Assembly (NCBI RefSeq): GCF_030272615.1
Contig: NC_081407.1
Location: 139,632,897-139,690,896, forward strand
DNA length: 58,000 nucleotides
Direction: 5' to 3'
Source: Cryptomeria japonica
Lineage: Eukaryota > Streptophyta > Pinopsida > Cupressales > Cupressaceae
A model generated the notes under the pieces. That model searched no databases. It was not told where the DNA came from and was given only the letters and a program-made list of their open reading frames with translations. The translations under genes and the position numbers were made by a program. This document shows positions 32,437 through 45,009 of the stretch, one piece after another. Within the stretch, counting starts at the first letter, position 1. Each line of letters starts with the position of its first letter.

Positions 32437-35400
32437 AAAGCTTTATTCTGCATATGGCTTCCTTTCAATTTGTCTTTGATCAAGTGCTCTTTAGGAGCTG
32501 GCTTCTTGTAGAGCTATATTTGTAAAATTTATCCAATATTAAAATTAACAAAAAGTTTACTTTGCAATACTAATCTCCTCAAAAGTGTGCCTAAGCTCCA
32601 TGTGTTCATGGCAACATAATCTCTCAAATCCATAAGCAACAATTGGTGATAATTTTCATAGCAAAGTGGTAGAGAGTGCAACAGAGATGTCTTTATATAG
32701 AAATCAAATTCAAAAATGACATCTGAGAAGAAAGACGAACGGTGTTGTCTCCTTAAAATGGAGATAACCAGAAAAATAGAACATATTGGTATTTAAATGA
32801 CATGAACATCAGAGTTGTAGCAAGGGTTTGAAGCAATAGATATTGTTGATGAAAAACATAGTCAAAGACTTATGTTTTGATTAAGGAAGCTATACCAGTA
32901 AGGCAATGTGAGTGGAATTATCATATGATTCAAAGAGATTCAAATATTGTGCAGTATTTTAGATATGTTTTCTCATTGAGTGATTGACTAAAATCGGCCA
33001 TTGTTATCTCAAATGTAGCTAAGAAAATATGAGGGCAACGTAGAAAGGTGCCTAGAAGATGTCTTGTATAGATGATAGTATTCCGTTTCCCCATTTCTGG
33101 TTGCTAATTTCAGTTGATGTCAATATTCTTTGAGAACAGTGAGTATGGCAAGACAGTGGTGGAATTTCAGAATGCAAATGCACTGCTTATGGTCAATGAA
33201 GTGGCCATGTATATTGAATGAGAAGGGTCGCCAGTTTGTTTAGCTTAAGTTTGGCCAGAAGGTCACAGCTTGAAAAAATAATGATGATGTAAAGTTCTTT
33301 TGATTTCTTCCCAATAATCAATCAAATTGAAAAAAACTATATTCTTTTTAGCCAAAGGATGACAGATTGAACAAATCACAATGTTACAGAACCTTTTTTA
33401 TTCTTTTAACAAAATCATTGAATTGAACACAAGGAAAATCTCAGATTTGTATTCTTTGATTGTTAGCAATCAGTCACATGTTGAATGATAGTCATTTTTT
33501 TATGGCAGCCATTTTATTCGTTTATACAGTCATAAGACAAGGATTTTTGAAGTGCTAAAACCTAAATTTGTTGGGATTTAAACCAACGGTCTCACCTGAT
33601 CAATTTGTTGACTTTCTGAAAGCATTATTGTTTAGCCAATTTTAAGCCAGTTAAAAAGAGGAAAAGTAAATTTTTTACATGACGCCACTAAAGGTTTGGT
33701 ATTTTGAGAAGCAATGAATGGAAGAGACCTTTACCAACAAGTGACTTCTCATTTAGATGAGAAAGATATGAGAGAGCAATGACAAAAATTAAAATATTAG
33801 ATTCTTAATAGTTCAGTGGCAGAAAGAGCGAACAAAAAGAGTTTGACGAACATATTATCCAACAATGCCCTATGAAACATTGTCAGTGAAGAGAAAGTGA
33901 ATGAGCATAATCAGATACATGCTAGGCAAGTTAGGAGACTATAAGACGAGAACAAATATCTTTACGATGCAATGAAGCAAAATCTTTAGGGAAAAGAAAA
34001 AAGGGAAGACACGGATATTTTCATTATAATCAGTGATTGGGATCTCAGATTACTGATTTTATGGTACAGGGATTACCATACTGTAGCACTGATTAATGAA
34101 GCATGTTAGCAAGCAAAAAGGATGAATATAACATTTATTGTAAATATTTTATGTTAGTAAATAATATTTTAGTGTTTAAAGACATTGATAAAAGATTCTG
34201 CTACATTATTTTACATTAAATTTTATTCGTGTAATTTATGGAGTTGTTATTTTTTAAGATGATGAAAACCTTGAGGTATGCACGCTAGACCATGACTATA
34301 AATAGGATTGCAAAACTCAAAGCAAGGGATGGTTAGAGAGAAGAAAACAAGTTAAGCGCCACATTTTAAAAGCTATGGAGTTCCCTTTTTTTCCCTATTG
34401 AATCATAATGTTGCAGAATCAATGTCAAACACTAAAGACAGTTTTGACACTTGAATTGTGTCAGTTTTGTCACTATATCAATAAAGTTGAATTACCAATT
34501 TTCAATAACTTAACAAATACATATATTTAATTCCCTTTCAGTACAAAAGGATCTAAGAACAAGCATGTTTTAAAGAAGTTGAAATTAGGTTTCTAGCAAT
34601 ATGCCCAACCAACCTAATATTTGGTCAATAGAGCTTGGAAATTGTATAACATGCAGTTACATTGAGCTGAGATTAAATGTTACTTCTAGTACAAGTGTAA
34701 TAAAAATGGCATATCAATTGCACTGTCCCAAAGGAGTAAAAATTCCTGAGTCCAATTTAACACACTGTGTTTTCACTCAGTTGAATAAAGAATGTCTAGA
34801 TTAGTGATCCCTCAGCCAAAATAATTTAGTCTTTGAGACGAATAAAGCCCAACTGAAAAATTGACCCAACAAGTAGTTGCTCAGGAATTGCTGGTCAAAC
34901 ACAGATTCAAATTTATGTAGTAAAACAGAAATTGAATGCTTTGAGAGGAAATAAAGATAGAAAAATATCAATTGTCAACAGTTGTTCTTGAAATTTTGAT
35001 TACTATCCTCTTTATTTTTCCCATCAATTTCACTCTCAATGATGTCCATCAACAAAGACCTTGATGGGAGTTAATATGAATGCAATTGTGTTCAAATGTT
35101 CATTATATATGTTGTTTAGTGATGTTAGATGACTCCAATTTCAACTATTGGGTAGATCTTCTTGTGAATGTCAAGTAGAACACTACCAAATCACATAAAT
35201 TTGTTTTAGGGATCAATAAGGACCTATATGAGATACAAAATTACAGTTAGCAAGTCTATCTAGGTAATTAATAAAGCTAGAATAAGTATAAAATTTATTT
35301 CCCAGTTTGTTGTTTACCCTTTTTTTTCTGACATGGCGGGATGTAGATCCACTCATAAAAATTGCTCAATAGATATATCTAAAAATGTAGATTATCAGTC

Positions 35401-36950
35401 CAAACTAGTCATATCAGCAAAATTCATAAGTGCAACTATTTGATAATAGACCTTAGATCTGATCAATACAAGTAACTGTAGCAATCGACCACCTTCAACA
35501 TACATTTAATGGGTGTTCTATTGACATGAGGGTAATGCAACTCCATAGGAGTCAGATTTCTTTGTTGTTGTAATCTAGTGTGGCTTGATGCTCAAATTTA
35601 TACATCACATCTCTTAAATTCGTCCATATACCTAACTTGTCGAATATGGAAGCTCCCTAAGCTATCACCCTTGTTCACAAATCCTAGTGTGAAATGATTC
35701 AAGTTGTGAAAATGAATATTGGAAGTTAAACCAAGGACAGTAGATGTAGTTGCATAGGAGATGAACAAGTATTATTTTTCATGAGTATTTATGGATAAGT
35801 TAAACAAACATTTGTAATTAGATGTGATCAACATTATGAACAGGTAGACTATACGATATGCAATGGGAAAATTCCAAGAACTGATGTAGTTGATATCAAA
35901 ATGTGGCCTTACCTATTGCTTGAATTTTGAATAAGGGATTTTTGTTTTATTATACAAGATGGCAGACTACATAAGTTCAAATGCGAGAACATCTAGGGCT
36001 TGATATAGTTGATAGCAACATGAGGGCTTCTGAATTGCTTGAATTTCTCCCTTGAATGGTTTCAAAGCACAACTTAAATGGTGTAATGGTGTTAAAGCTA
36101 CAAATTATTGAAAATAAATATTCTACGAGGAAATATGTGTATGTTCTAGCATAAAAATATTCTTACTTGAAACAAAAAGGAAAGTGTAGATCGTAGAAAA
36201 ATAAGAAATAAACAATCAAAAAAGTTTGAATTTCTAAAAATTTGAAAAATGAAAACTAGAAAATATCCTTACACTATATCAATCAAATGTTTTCAAATTT
36301 ATTTGGCTGAAAAATGTCTCAGCAGAGTAAACAAGTTGCTTTTATTCCATAGTAATCTAACTCAACAACATCAAGATATTGTTTCTATTTCTAAATTCTT
36401 CTTTTAATTCATTGGATGGTTTAAGTTACTCCAATTTATTTAAAGGAAATGAGTGATCAAAGGCAAGCCAACATTTTTCCTAGTCAAGGTGAACCCTAGA
36501 TATAGATACTAGCTATATGTCAATTTTGTCCCTGGTTTGTTCTTGTCCTTCATTAAATGTGAAGAAAATGTATTATGCTAGCTCTATTTTTATATATCAT
36601 CATTTTATGAAATTGTTTCATTTTTCATCAGTTTTTTCTTTGGAGCTCTTTGTTATATGATCTTTTCTTCATATAAATATGAGATATGATAAATAAGGAC
36701 AAGTTTCTCATATGTTGTACATTGACTTAATTACTAGTGCGTAGTTACTAGATCTTACAAAGAATATTTGGGATTGTGGCCATGATTTTTTTCATTCATA
36801 TTTCAAAATACAGTATCTTGTTTAGAAATATTTGGTGTGAAATAATTTGCCATTCTCATTTAAAGAATTGGATGCATTGCATCCACTTGGATAGTATCCA
36901 AAATAAATAGTTATCAATTAAATAATAAAAAAAACTCCAAGAAGCCGACT
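32437..36950. other. AT-rich non-coding DNA, possible decayed gene or introns
   Basis: No recognisable protein domain. One good splice acceptor (AATTCCCTTTCAG) at 34541 precedes a 47-nt open stretch to a GT at 34589, rich in Lys codons. The frame at 34601-34804 has no recognised motif. Around 35880-36050 the phrase TAGTTGATAKCAAMATG...GGCYT...ATTGCTTGAATTT occurs twice. Nothing reaches the level of a gene call. Confidence 0.35.
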
Positions 36951-36989
36951 TCCTAAGAATCAAGTGGCAACATCTAGAGGCATTAGCAT

Positions 36990-37490
36990 TACAACACTTC
37001 AAGATAATGTGTTATATCCAACCCAAAATGCCAAGAATAGATAAAGCAATAAGGAGAAGATATCTAGGTTTTTTTGAATGGCCAGGATTGTGCCTATGAA
37101 TAGTACACCTCTAAAAATAGTGGTTATGCACAAGGATGGGGGCCAAACAGTGGTCAAATTTTCATATTTCTTGAATACACACCTACATTCTAAGAAACAT
37201 AACGCACACATATTATAACATGCTCATGTTAGGGCTCAAGCACACTGTGGTAATGCATATGCAATCACGCTTAGACCAATGAAAATTTTGCCTTTAGCGT
37301 TATAACAAGTTTGAATTTACCAAAATTCCAAGAACTGATAATGTGATAATAAGAAGAGAATGCCCAAGATTGTGTCTATGAAGGGTACTCATCTAAAGAT
37401 AGTGTGTACACAAGGATGGGAGGACAAAAAGTGGCTAAATTTTCATCTTTCTTGAAAATGTACTCGCATTGACTTGAGTACATTTTTGGT
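36990..37490. repeat. Old tandem duplication, ~300 bp period
   Basis: Two diverged blocks (around 37080-37200 and 37370-37470) share in order: ATTGTGYCTATGAA, GTACWCMTCTAAARATAGTG, CACAAGGATGGG, CAAATTTTCAT, TTCTTGAA. No coding sequence. Confidence 0.6.
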
Positions 37491-37499
37491 AACAGATCA

Positions 37500-40400
37500 A
37501 ATGTTGCCCTTAGGGGTTGGACATGCAATTTGGATGCCCAAATTCACATTTTACAAAAGGAATACAAAAAACATACAAATATCAAGCATACTCTCGGTCA
37601 AGTTCACACATTTTAGAATAAGATTTTGAAAAACACCACTACAACATCAAGAACTATCTTAGCTTTCTAGACATGTATCGTTTTTTTCATTTCAAATATA
37701 TTAAGGATTTGATCCATAATTACTCTTAGCCTCCTTATTTTTTGCATAATAGCATGTATTGTTTTTTCCATAATTGCCAACAGATAGGTATCAATACCAA
37801 TACATCATTTTTCAAAAAATAGAAAATAGATACTTGGTGATGACAATAATTTTATATATAGATGGATAGATAGATAATTTGCTAAAATTAAAAATTAAAA
37901 ATTGTAAAATATAAAATTAATATTTGAACCAAAAAGCAATTTCAATTTAAAATGTTTTGTGCAATACACTCTCACAATAATGTTCTATTTTTTTATTAAA
38001 ATCTTAAAATTTAAAAATAATAGCAGTATAATATAACATGTTCTAAAATTTTAAATGTACAATGATAGTGTTCCTTTGTTTTAAATGTAACATGTGGGTG
38101 AGTGTGATATTATGATGGGCTAAAGAAAACAAGTCTAAGTTGCAAAAAAAAACTTAAGTAGCTTTACATTAAAAATAGAATATGGTACCTACAATATCTG
38201 AAAGAAGAAAGGTAGTAATAAAAGTTGTAGGAAATTACATGTGGTTTATAGGCTTTTTTCTTTTCAAAAAAAAATAATTAAATTCATGAAAATCAAATAT
38301 TTCAAAGAGACAATACTAAAAATTGTAGGAAAAAAAAATTTAAAAGGTGTCATTCTAGCCAACTTTAGTATAAGGAAAAAATATATATTATTCTAGACAT
38401 TGAATATAAATAAATGGCACAAGCAGATGTGATGCATATTTTTGTGAAATTCTTTTGTAAATAAATAATTATTTGTGAATTTTTTCGTCTTTTTAAAAAT
38501 ATTTAAAGATAATTTCACAACAAGCCTAACTTGATCGAAAAATATGAAATTTAGATGTTTTAACCTAAAGCTAATGAAGCCTAGAGTGTGATACATATTT
38601 CAAATTTTGAAGAAGTATAAAATTTGAATTTTATGGATGTTTTTCAATATGTATGTATATCAAGAATTCAAATGTGTATACATAAAAAATAAAAATATTA
38701 TCTAACAAAATTATAGTAAGTCATTCATATACTATATTTGTAGAATCCTAAGAGTTTCCCAAATACACCCTTTTGATTTTATTAAATTTGGATTATAAAA
38801 AGTCCATCAACATCAAGGGTGAAGTCAAGAAAAGCCCATTAATACTTCCCATCATGTGATTTGCACAAAAAAGACGAGCTTGGGACTCTCAAACCTAATT
38901 CTCATTCATTACTAAGGCAATTTTCGAGGAAAAATTCAAATACATTGGATATCTTTTTTTTAACAAAATTGTTATTTGCTTCCTCAAAAAAGATATCCAA
39001 AACAAATGGATATCCATTTCCTCAAAACAAATATCCATTTTGGTTTAACTTACCAAACCAAAAAAATAGATAAATAAAATCACGCCTAAAACAAGTTTCA
39101 CAATTTTGGCTTTAACTATTTTACAATTTTTCCCCAGTGCCATTGTTTGGCCCATTAAGATATTGCACTCAACCATACTTTTAAGTTTTTAAATTTTAAT
39201 ATTTAAAATTTGGAACTTAAATCTTTGTATTCACAAGTGATAATATTTTCACAAGTGATACAAAGTCTAAACAAATCACACCTCCCAAGAAGATAGGAAA
39301 AATGAGGAGCACAAGTAATCGATGGCACCTAACCTATTGAGAAAATGTGTGCAAACATAGACCATATGCTAAATCCTACCTCAAATATATCAACGACTAC
39401 AAATCTTGGAAATGAAGACATATAATTGCTTTTAAATTTTAGTTTTTAGTGGATGCATCACAATTTAGAGTTTTTGGAACCAAGACACCTAGAGACACTG
39501 TTGGGTTGTCCCCTACTATTGGAGATGTCTACACACCTATCTCTAATATGGGAGACACATCCCAAGGGGTGGGAGATACATCTCTTTTTTACACTAGTTT
39601 TTTTTATGTAATTTTTTTACTCATCCAAATTTTGAAAATTACATTTTCAAATCCTACATTTCATTCTATACACATTTAAAAAAATAGTTTTGGGTTATAT
39701 TTCTCAAACTTGAGGGGAGTATGCTCAATTTTCAATTTTTGGTATCTATCCATTAAAAAAAATTAGTAAAAATAATTATTCATAAAAAAGTTAGCAAAAA
39801 ATTATTTGAACACTATATGATCTAAGCGAACTTTCCACCCAAGGGATTTGCAAAATACCTCATGAAACTTAAAAAATGGAGGAAGCACACCCAATACTAC
39901 GTTATATCTCTATATGAAAAATTAATATTTTACCCTATTAATCTTCACTAATTTTTATTTTAAATTGTAGTTTAGAAACTAAATTCCAGCACTAATATTC
40001 TTGTTCTTATCTTATCTTCAACACTAACATTCTTGTTCGTATCTTATCTTCAAATTATAAGTGTAAGCATCTTGAATTACTCATCAAATTTCATTTTTTA
40101 CTGATTTCAAAAAAGGTGGCCACTTTTAATTGTCTTTTGGCCCCCATTCCATACACTTACCCTACTAGTACTTTTATCTTATCTAAATTAGGATTCTTCT
40201 CTTCTTCTCCTACTATATTTTGTAAATTATAGAAATTTTTATCAACATTATATATTCCTTATCTTCAGCAACAAATGGAATACTTTTAGAATTGTTGTCA
40301 TATTATCCTATCTTTATCTTGCCCCGTTATTAAAAAATCTATTTAACAAAATTATACCATAGTATTTTAAAAAATTGGATCTACTTCTATTTTACAAGGT

Positions 40401-41060
40401 ACTTTGTTGGAGATTAATCTAAATTTGGCCAAGACCAACACCCATAGTGTTATAGATATGTGAGGCTTGATCTGCAACCATACCCTTTAAAGAAAGTGTC
40501 TCAATCTTATGTATTGTCTAAAATTGTTTTTGGATACAATTCAATCTTTATCCAAAAAAATAATAATAACTTAATGGCTAAAAATAAAAAACATATTCAA
40601 TTTTCAATCTAGTTTGAATTTTCAATAAGTTTAGAAAATCATATTTCTATTCAGGTTTTAGTTAAATGATAGATATATTTTAAATCATGTCACTCTTATA
40701 TGAGCAATTTCTTGGCCTCGTAAAAGAAAATCTTGCAATAGAATATTTTTCTAAGGGAAAAAAATCTATCATATATATCATCAATTTTTTTTTTGCCAAG
40801 AATGCATTGGCTCCCCCAATTAATCATCACAAAATTGGGGTGTGCTGGATTAATTCCAAGATCAATCTTATGGGACCTAGAGTCATAAAGTCTCCTAGGA
40901 ACTCTAGCTTTTCTTGTAAGATTTAACAGTCAACCCTCATACTCTCCACATGTCCAATTAGGTCCACTTAATCTATCATCTGATCATTAGAAACCATTGG
41001 ACACATTTGAAGCATCTTGTCTATGGCATTTAACCTTTTAAATTTTGGTGACAGCCAACT
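37500..41060. other. AT-rich non-coding DNA, nothing recognised
   Basis: Long A/T runs, short frames only. A 36-bp duplication lies at about 39990-40058 (AACACTAAYATTCTTGTTC...TATCTTATCTTC). GGAGATGTCT/GGGAGACACATCCC-type words cluster at 39520-39590. Confidence 0.35.
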
Positions 41061-41064
41061 ATAC

Positions 41065-41155
41065 AGCATCATTCCTGCTTGAAATTCAGTGAATAATTGG
41101 TGTATAAAAAAGCTTTGAAATTCGGGGAATAATTGGTGTATAAAAAAGCTTTGAC
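41065..41155. repeat. Tandem duplication of ~39 bp
   Basis: GAATAATTGGTGTATAAAAA and AGCTTTGA occur twice in immediate succession with few differences. Confidence 0.75.
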
Positions 41156-41261
41156 TAGAAACCCTCAATCAATAATTTTTTTCATTAATAATATGAGTCA
41201 AACTTGCAGAAAATCATCGTTTAGGTCATTTTACTTATTGCATGAAGTCTCTCAAGTACTT

Positions 41262-41425
41262 GATCCTCTAAATATAGTATTTTGGCATAGCTCAATGCAA
41301 CCAGTGCAGTTTAAACAATAAGCCTATGTGCCACAATGCACCAGATCCTCTAAATATAGTATTTTGGCATAGCTCAATGCAACCAGTGCAGTTTAAAGAA
41401 TAGGCCTATGTGCCACAATGCACCA
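41262..41425. repeat. Tandem duplication of 82 bp
   Basis: GATCCTCTAAATATAG begins at 41262 and 41344. The copies differ at about two positions, so the duplication is young. Confidence 0.85.
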
Positions 41426-41560
41426 TTTAGCAAGCTGTTCATCTCATTCGATCACTAGATGTATCCTACATCTATGAATAGATGATTTAGCCACTTCACC
41501 CAAGACTTGGTTTCACTCTGCCACAAAGGAAAATTCGTAGGTCAAACCAATTTTCGAAAT

Positions 41561-41667
41561 AACTACTTCATTTTGTCATATTACTTTACATTGCATATAA
41601 ATTTGTACCAACCAACTACTTCATTTTGTCATACAAATTTATATTGCATATGCATTTGTACTAATCA
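41561..41667. repeat. Tandem duplication of 53 bp
   Basis: AACTACTTCATTTTGTCATA begins at 41561 and 41614. The second copies of TTGCATATRMATTTGTAC follow in order. Confidence 0.75.
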
Positions 41668-42152
41668 TCGTGCAAGTTTCACAAATTGTCAACTCGTTAA
41701 ACTTAAGTGAGTGCTCAAATTTATAACCTCATCGATTTTATTTCCAAACTGTTGACTGTTCCATAGCATCTTTAGAGCATTAATTGTATTTCTAGACTGT
41801 CAAATGTTACATTCCAAAACGTAACAGCTGCAAACTGAACAAAAAAGTAAAATTTTCAAACCTTCTGAAAAGTTTCTAAGACAGCAATGGGACCTAGAAT
41901 CCACTATGTTAGTTTCAAAGCTTAGAATTTAAAGAACAATACATGAGCACATATATCCAAAAGTTGGAGGGAATGCAAATGGATTTTTATGGAATTTCTG
42001 AAACAATTGCAGACCCTACAATAACTTTGAGTTATGCCCGTTCATATCTTTACTAGTGTATAGCTCAAAATGTCTATTAATTTTCGTTGATTAACATTTC
42101 GGTTTTCCGAAAATTTATGATAAAGAACCTCCTGAAGACATTTTATTTTCAG

Positions 42153-42360
42153 ATTACTACGAAGATCTAAAATGTTGTTTATGGAACTTGAAGATTCTGC
42201 AACAAATACTCCAAGAAAAACTGGATTCAGTGATGCCTATAAAAATGTTTGCAAAGGTCTAAGCCTTAATAATGGTTCTTACAAATATTTGGCTGACATG
42301 GATGGCCAAGTCGAAAGCTTCTCGATTAATGAGTCACGACCAGAGATAATGTTTCCATGA
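42153..42360 (+). CDS. Candidate terminal exon of an unrecognised host gene
   Basis: A strong splice acceptor (TTTTATTTTCAG, AG at 42151-42152) is followed by 68 open codons with balanced composition, ending in TGA at 42358-42360. AATAAA follows at 42415-42420. The peptide includes LLRRSKMLFMELEDSA and NNGSYKYLADMDGQVESF. No family was recognised. No matching upstream exon was found, so it may be a pseudogene fragment or a chance frame, though acceptor, frame, stop and poly(A) signal come in the right order. Confidence 0.4.
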
Positions 42361-42419
42361 GGGAGCCTCAGTAGCCAAGCAGGCATTTGGTTAGGTTGTT
42401 ACTTAAAACTTTATAATAA

Positions 42420-42970
42420 ACTTATAATCGTATTCTCCCCCAAATTGCTAAAAAAAATTAACCCTAAAAGTGAAATTAAAAAACATTACACTGTCCATTT
42501 CCTGGCTGCGACTAAGATCGTTCATCCACAATTACAACGGACATCTACTTCCATTAGAAAAAAATCACCAAGTACATTCAAAATCAATTTTACAGAATCC
42601 ACTTTGTGTGACATTTTTTAAATATGTAACAATACCAAACAAAATTCCTGACATAATGCTGGCAGAACCCTAGACTGAATTCGCCATCCTCAAAGCAATG
42701 AATGCGGGGGGCGGGGATATTTCCAAAAAACTTACCTGCAAAATGTTGACTAGAGACTTTTCAGAGAGAGGAGGATCACCCAGCATCCTCTCAATTTCGA
42801 AAAGAATGTGTTCCATGGCAGCCAGCCTGCCACTTCGCACACAAATTATTATCTTTTTGGGCTTCCTTCAGCTTGAGCCAATTTTGGAAGGGAATGCCGA
42901 TACTTATATGCCTCAATGCCACCTTCAATCACCCAACACCACCCCTTCAACATGTATGTCTTGTTTTTAA
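42420..42970. other. No feature recognised
   Basis: Downstream of the candidate exon. The 90-codon frame at 42698-42970 has no recognised domain and is not called. Confidence 0.35.
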
Positions 42971-42973
42971 ATT

Positions 42974-43060
42974 TGGCACCAGGAAGGATTCGAACGTTGA
43001 ACCTCCTGGGACAAAAACTGCTTGCCAGGCTTTATCGTGTTCAGCTAAGCTCTGCCAACA
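42974..43060 (-). mobile_element. tRNA-like sequence, probably a SINE head
   Basis: On the minus strand GGCAGAGCTTAGCTGAACACG resembles box A context, and CGTTCGAATCC matches box B. The acceptor stem pairs only over four bases and the T arm does not fold properly, so this is not a functional tRNA. A SINE remnant or tRNA pseudogene is likely. Confidence 0.4.
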
Positions 43061-44671
43061 CTCACTTTATACTGTTAAAGTACCAGTCCGGATGATACGG
43101 ATTTCAAATGTTCTTTCCAAATTGGTTATAGGGGAGTTTTTAAAATCCGAAGAAATTTGGAGGGAGGATCATGATTTCTAGACACTGGCAGACAGGATTG
43201 TGTATCCCTTAAATATTGGGAAACATAAGTTTCTATCAAATTTTTATTTTTTATTTATTTATTCAATTTTTAGTATCGAGTTTTAGCACCTATAATTAAA
43301 ATTAATTTTAGTTGTAAGAGAAATATTTTTTTAATAAGTTAAATATAAATTTTTTATTTTTTAAAATTATTGATAATATAATTGGCTGTAAAATTTAACC
43401 TATTATTCTAGTCTTTATTTTGTTCAAGATATTTAATAATATCTTTATATAATTTTAATTTATTACTCTACGTTTTAAAAATCTACTATTATTTGAAAAT
43501 TAAAATTTCAATGGTCTATTATGATGCATCAATAGAAATGCTAATTTTTTATTTTGTTGTGAATTTAATGTTTTTGTGTAGAAAGCAAAACAAAACATAA
43601 AAGATTACACAAATATTTATTAGCAAAACAAAATTAAAACACACCTACAATAGAACCAATTTACACAAATCTACAAAACTATTTCTATGAAAAGCATTCA
43701 TACTTTTTTTATTCCAATATATATCTGATTACAAAAGGGAAACAAAGCAGTTTATTATATAAGCAGTGTTCAATACAATATTGACAAATTTACATAAAAA
43801 TAGAAACTAACTAATAAAGAGCTGATTTTGATCCACCATAGGGAAGTTGTTATAGCACGATGAAAAGTTTATTAGACAAATTCTGAGAATGAAAATAAAC
43901 TAAAATCGAAACTACTAGAGGATAGTGGCAAGCTAGCAAAATTGATGGATCAAATGCTTCAATTTCCAGCATACTCATCTGCACACAATTATTCTTGTTA
44001 GTTGTCATTACACAGTGTCGAAGGATCTATGCTAGTGTTAAACAAAATTGGGCTTGAATCTCAACTTGATAATTATTTCTTTATCAGTTGCCATTAATTT
44101 GTCTAAAGGATCTCATCTCATTTTACATTTCTTGCAACACTATCTACCTCATATGTAGACTTCTTCCATATGCATACCACATTTCCAATATGGGCGAGGT
44201 GATCTCATAACACCTTGTCTACAATCACCTCTCACATAGATCGGTAGCATGGCTCCTAACTATGGCTTATGCATCTCTTTCTTTAGCACTCTTCACACTT
44301 TCATGTTCTCATCCTTCGCACTTCCAACAATTTTGTGGCATTTACAATACAATTATTAATCTAGTCACATGAGTTCTTCACATGAACCTCTTAGTGCAAC
44401 AATTAAACACCAACAAAAATCAACAACCTTATTTTTTTTAGGCTAAGATATCTCATTCTTGAAACAAATAGATAACTTCTCTAAATATGTTTAATCCACA
44501 ATCTGATCTAACAAACACATCCAACAGAATCTCAAAAGATCACACTCATAATCTTGGGCCCTTTCGTGAGAGAGGTAGACCCAGACCAACTCTGATGTAC
44601 CACTTTGTAGATTTAAAATCAGACACAAAACACAAATTCAATTTAACACACAAAAAATAATGGATATGCAC
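43061..44671. other. AT-rich DNA, nothing firm
   Basis: No coding frame. On the minus strand TGGTACATCAGAGTTGGTC near 44600-44582 recalls a tRNA-Met primer site, but the core is altered and no LTR end adjoins it. Confidence 0.35.
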
Positions 44672-45009
44672 GCACCAAGATGGTGAGCAAAAAAGTGGTC
44701 ACTCATATAAAAAAAAAAGACACAGGTAACACATTCAGGTTATTTGGTTTTCAAATAGCCTGAATGTGTTACGGTTTGGATAATTTGAGTCTTAATGCTT
44801 ACAAGGATTTAACACGTTGAACGTAAAATAAAATTGTGATCAATTTTTTAAAATAAAAGTAACCCGATCGCATTTTTCTGATTATAATTAAAAAAAAACC
44901 GATTGTGTCATTTTAACCCACAGCAACAACGTTTTCTCTCAAAACCCTTCCAAAAATACTGACAAAAACCTGTATGTGTTCTTCCTAGACTATCAAATAG
45001 TTCATCATA

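Noticed and set aside
42974-43060. Functional tRNA gene on the minus strand
   Set aside because: Only four acceptor pairs form and the T arm is wrong. Box A/B similarity fits a SINE or pseudogene.
44582-44600. Primer binding site TGGTACATCAGAG on the minus strand
   Set aside because: The core is altered from TGGTATCAGAG and no LTR end ending in CA adjoins it.
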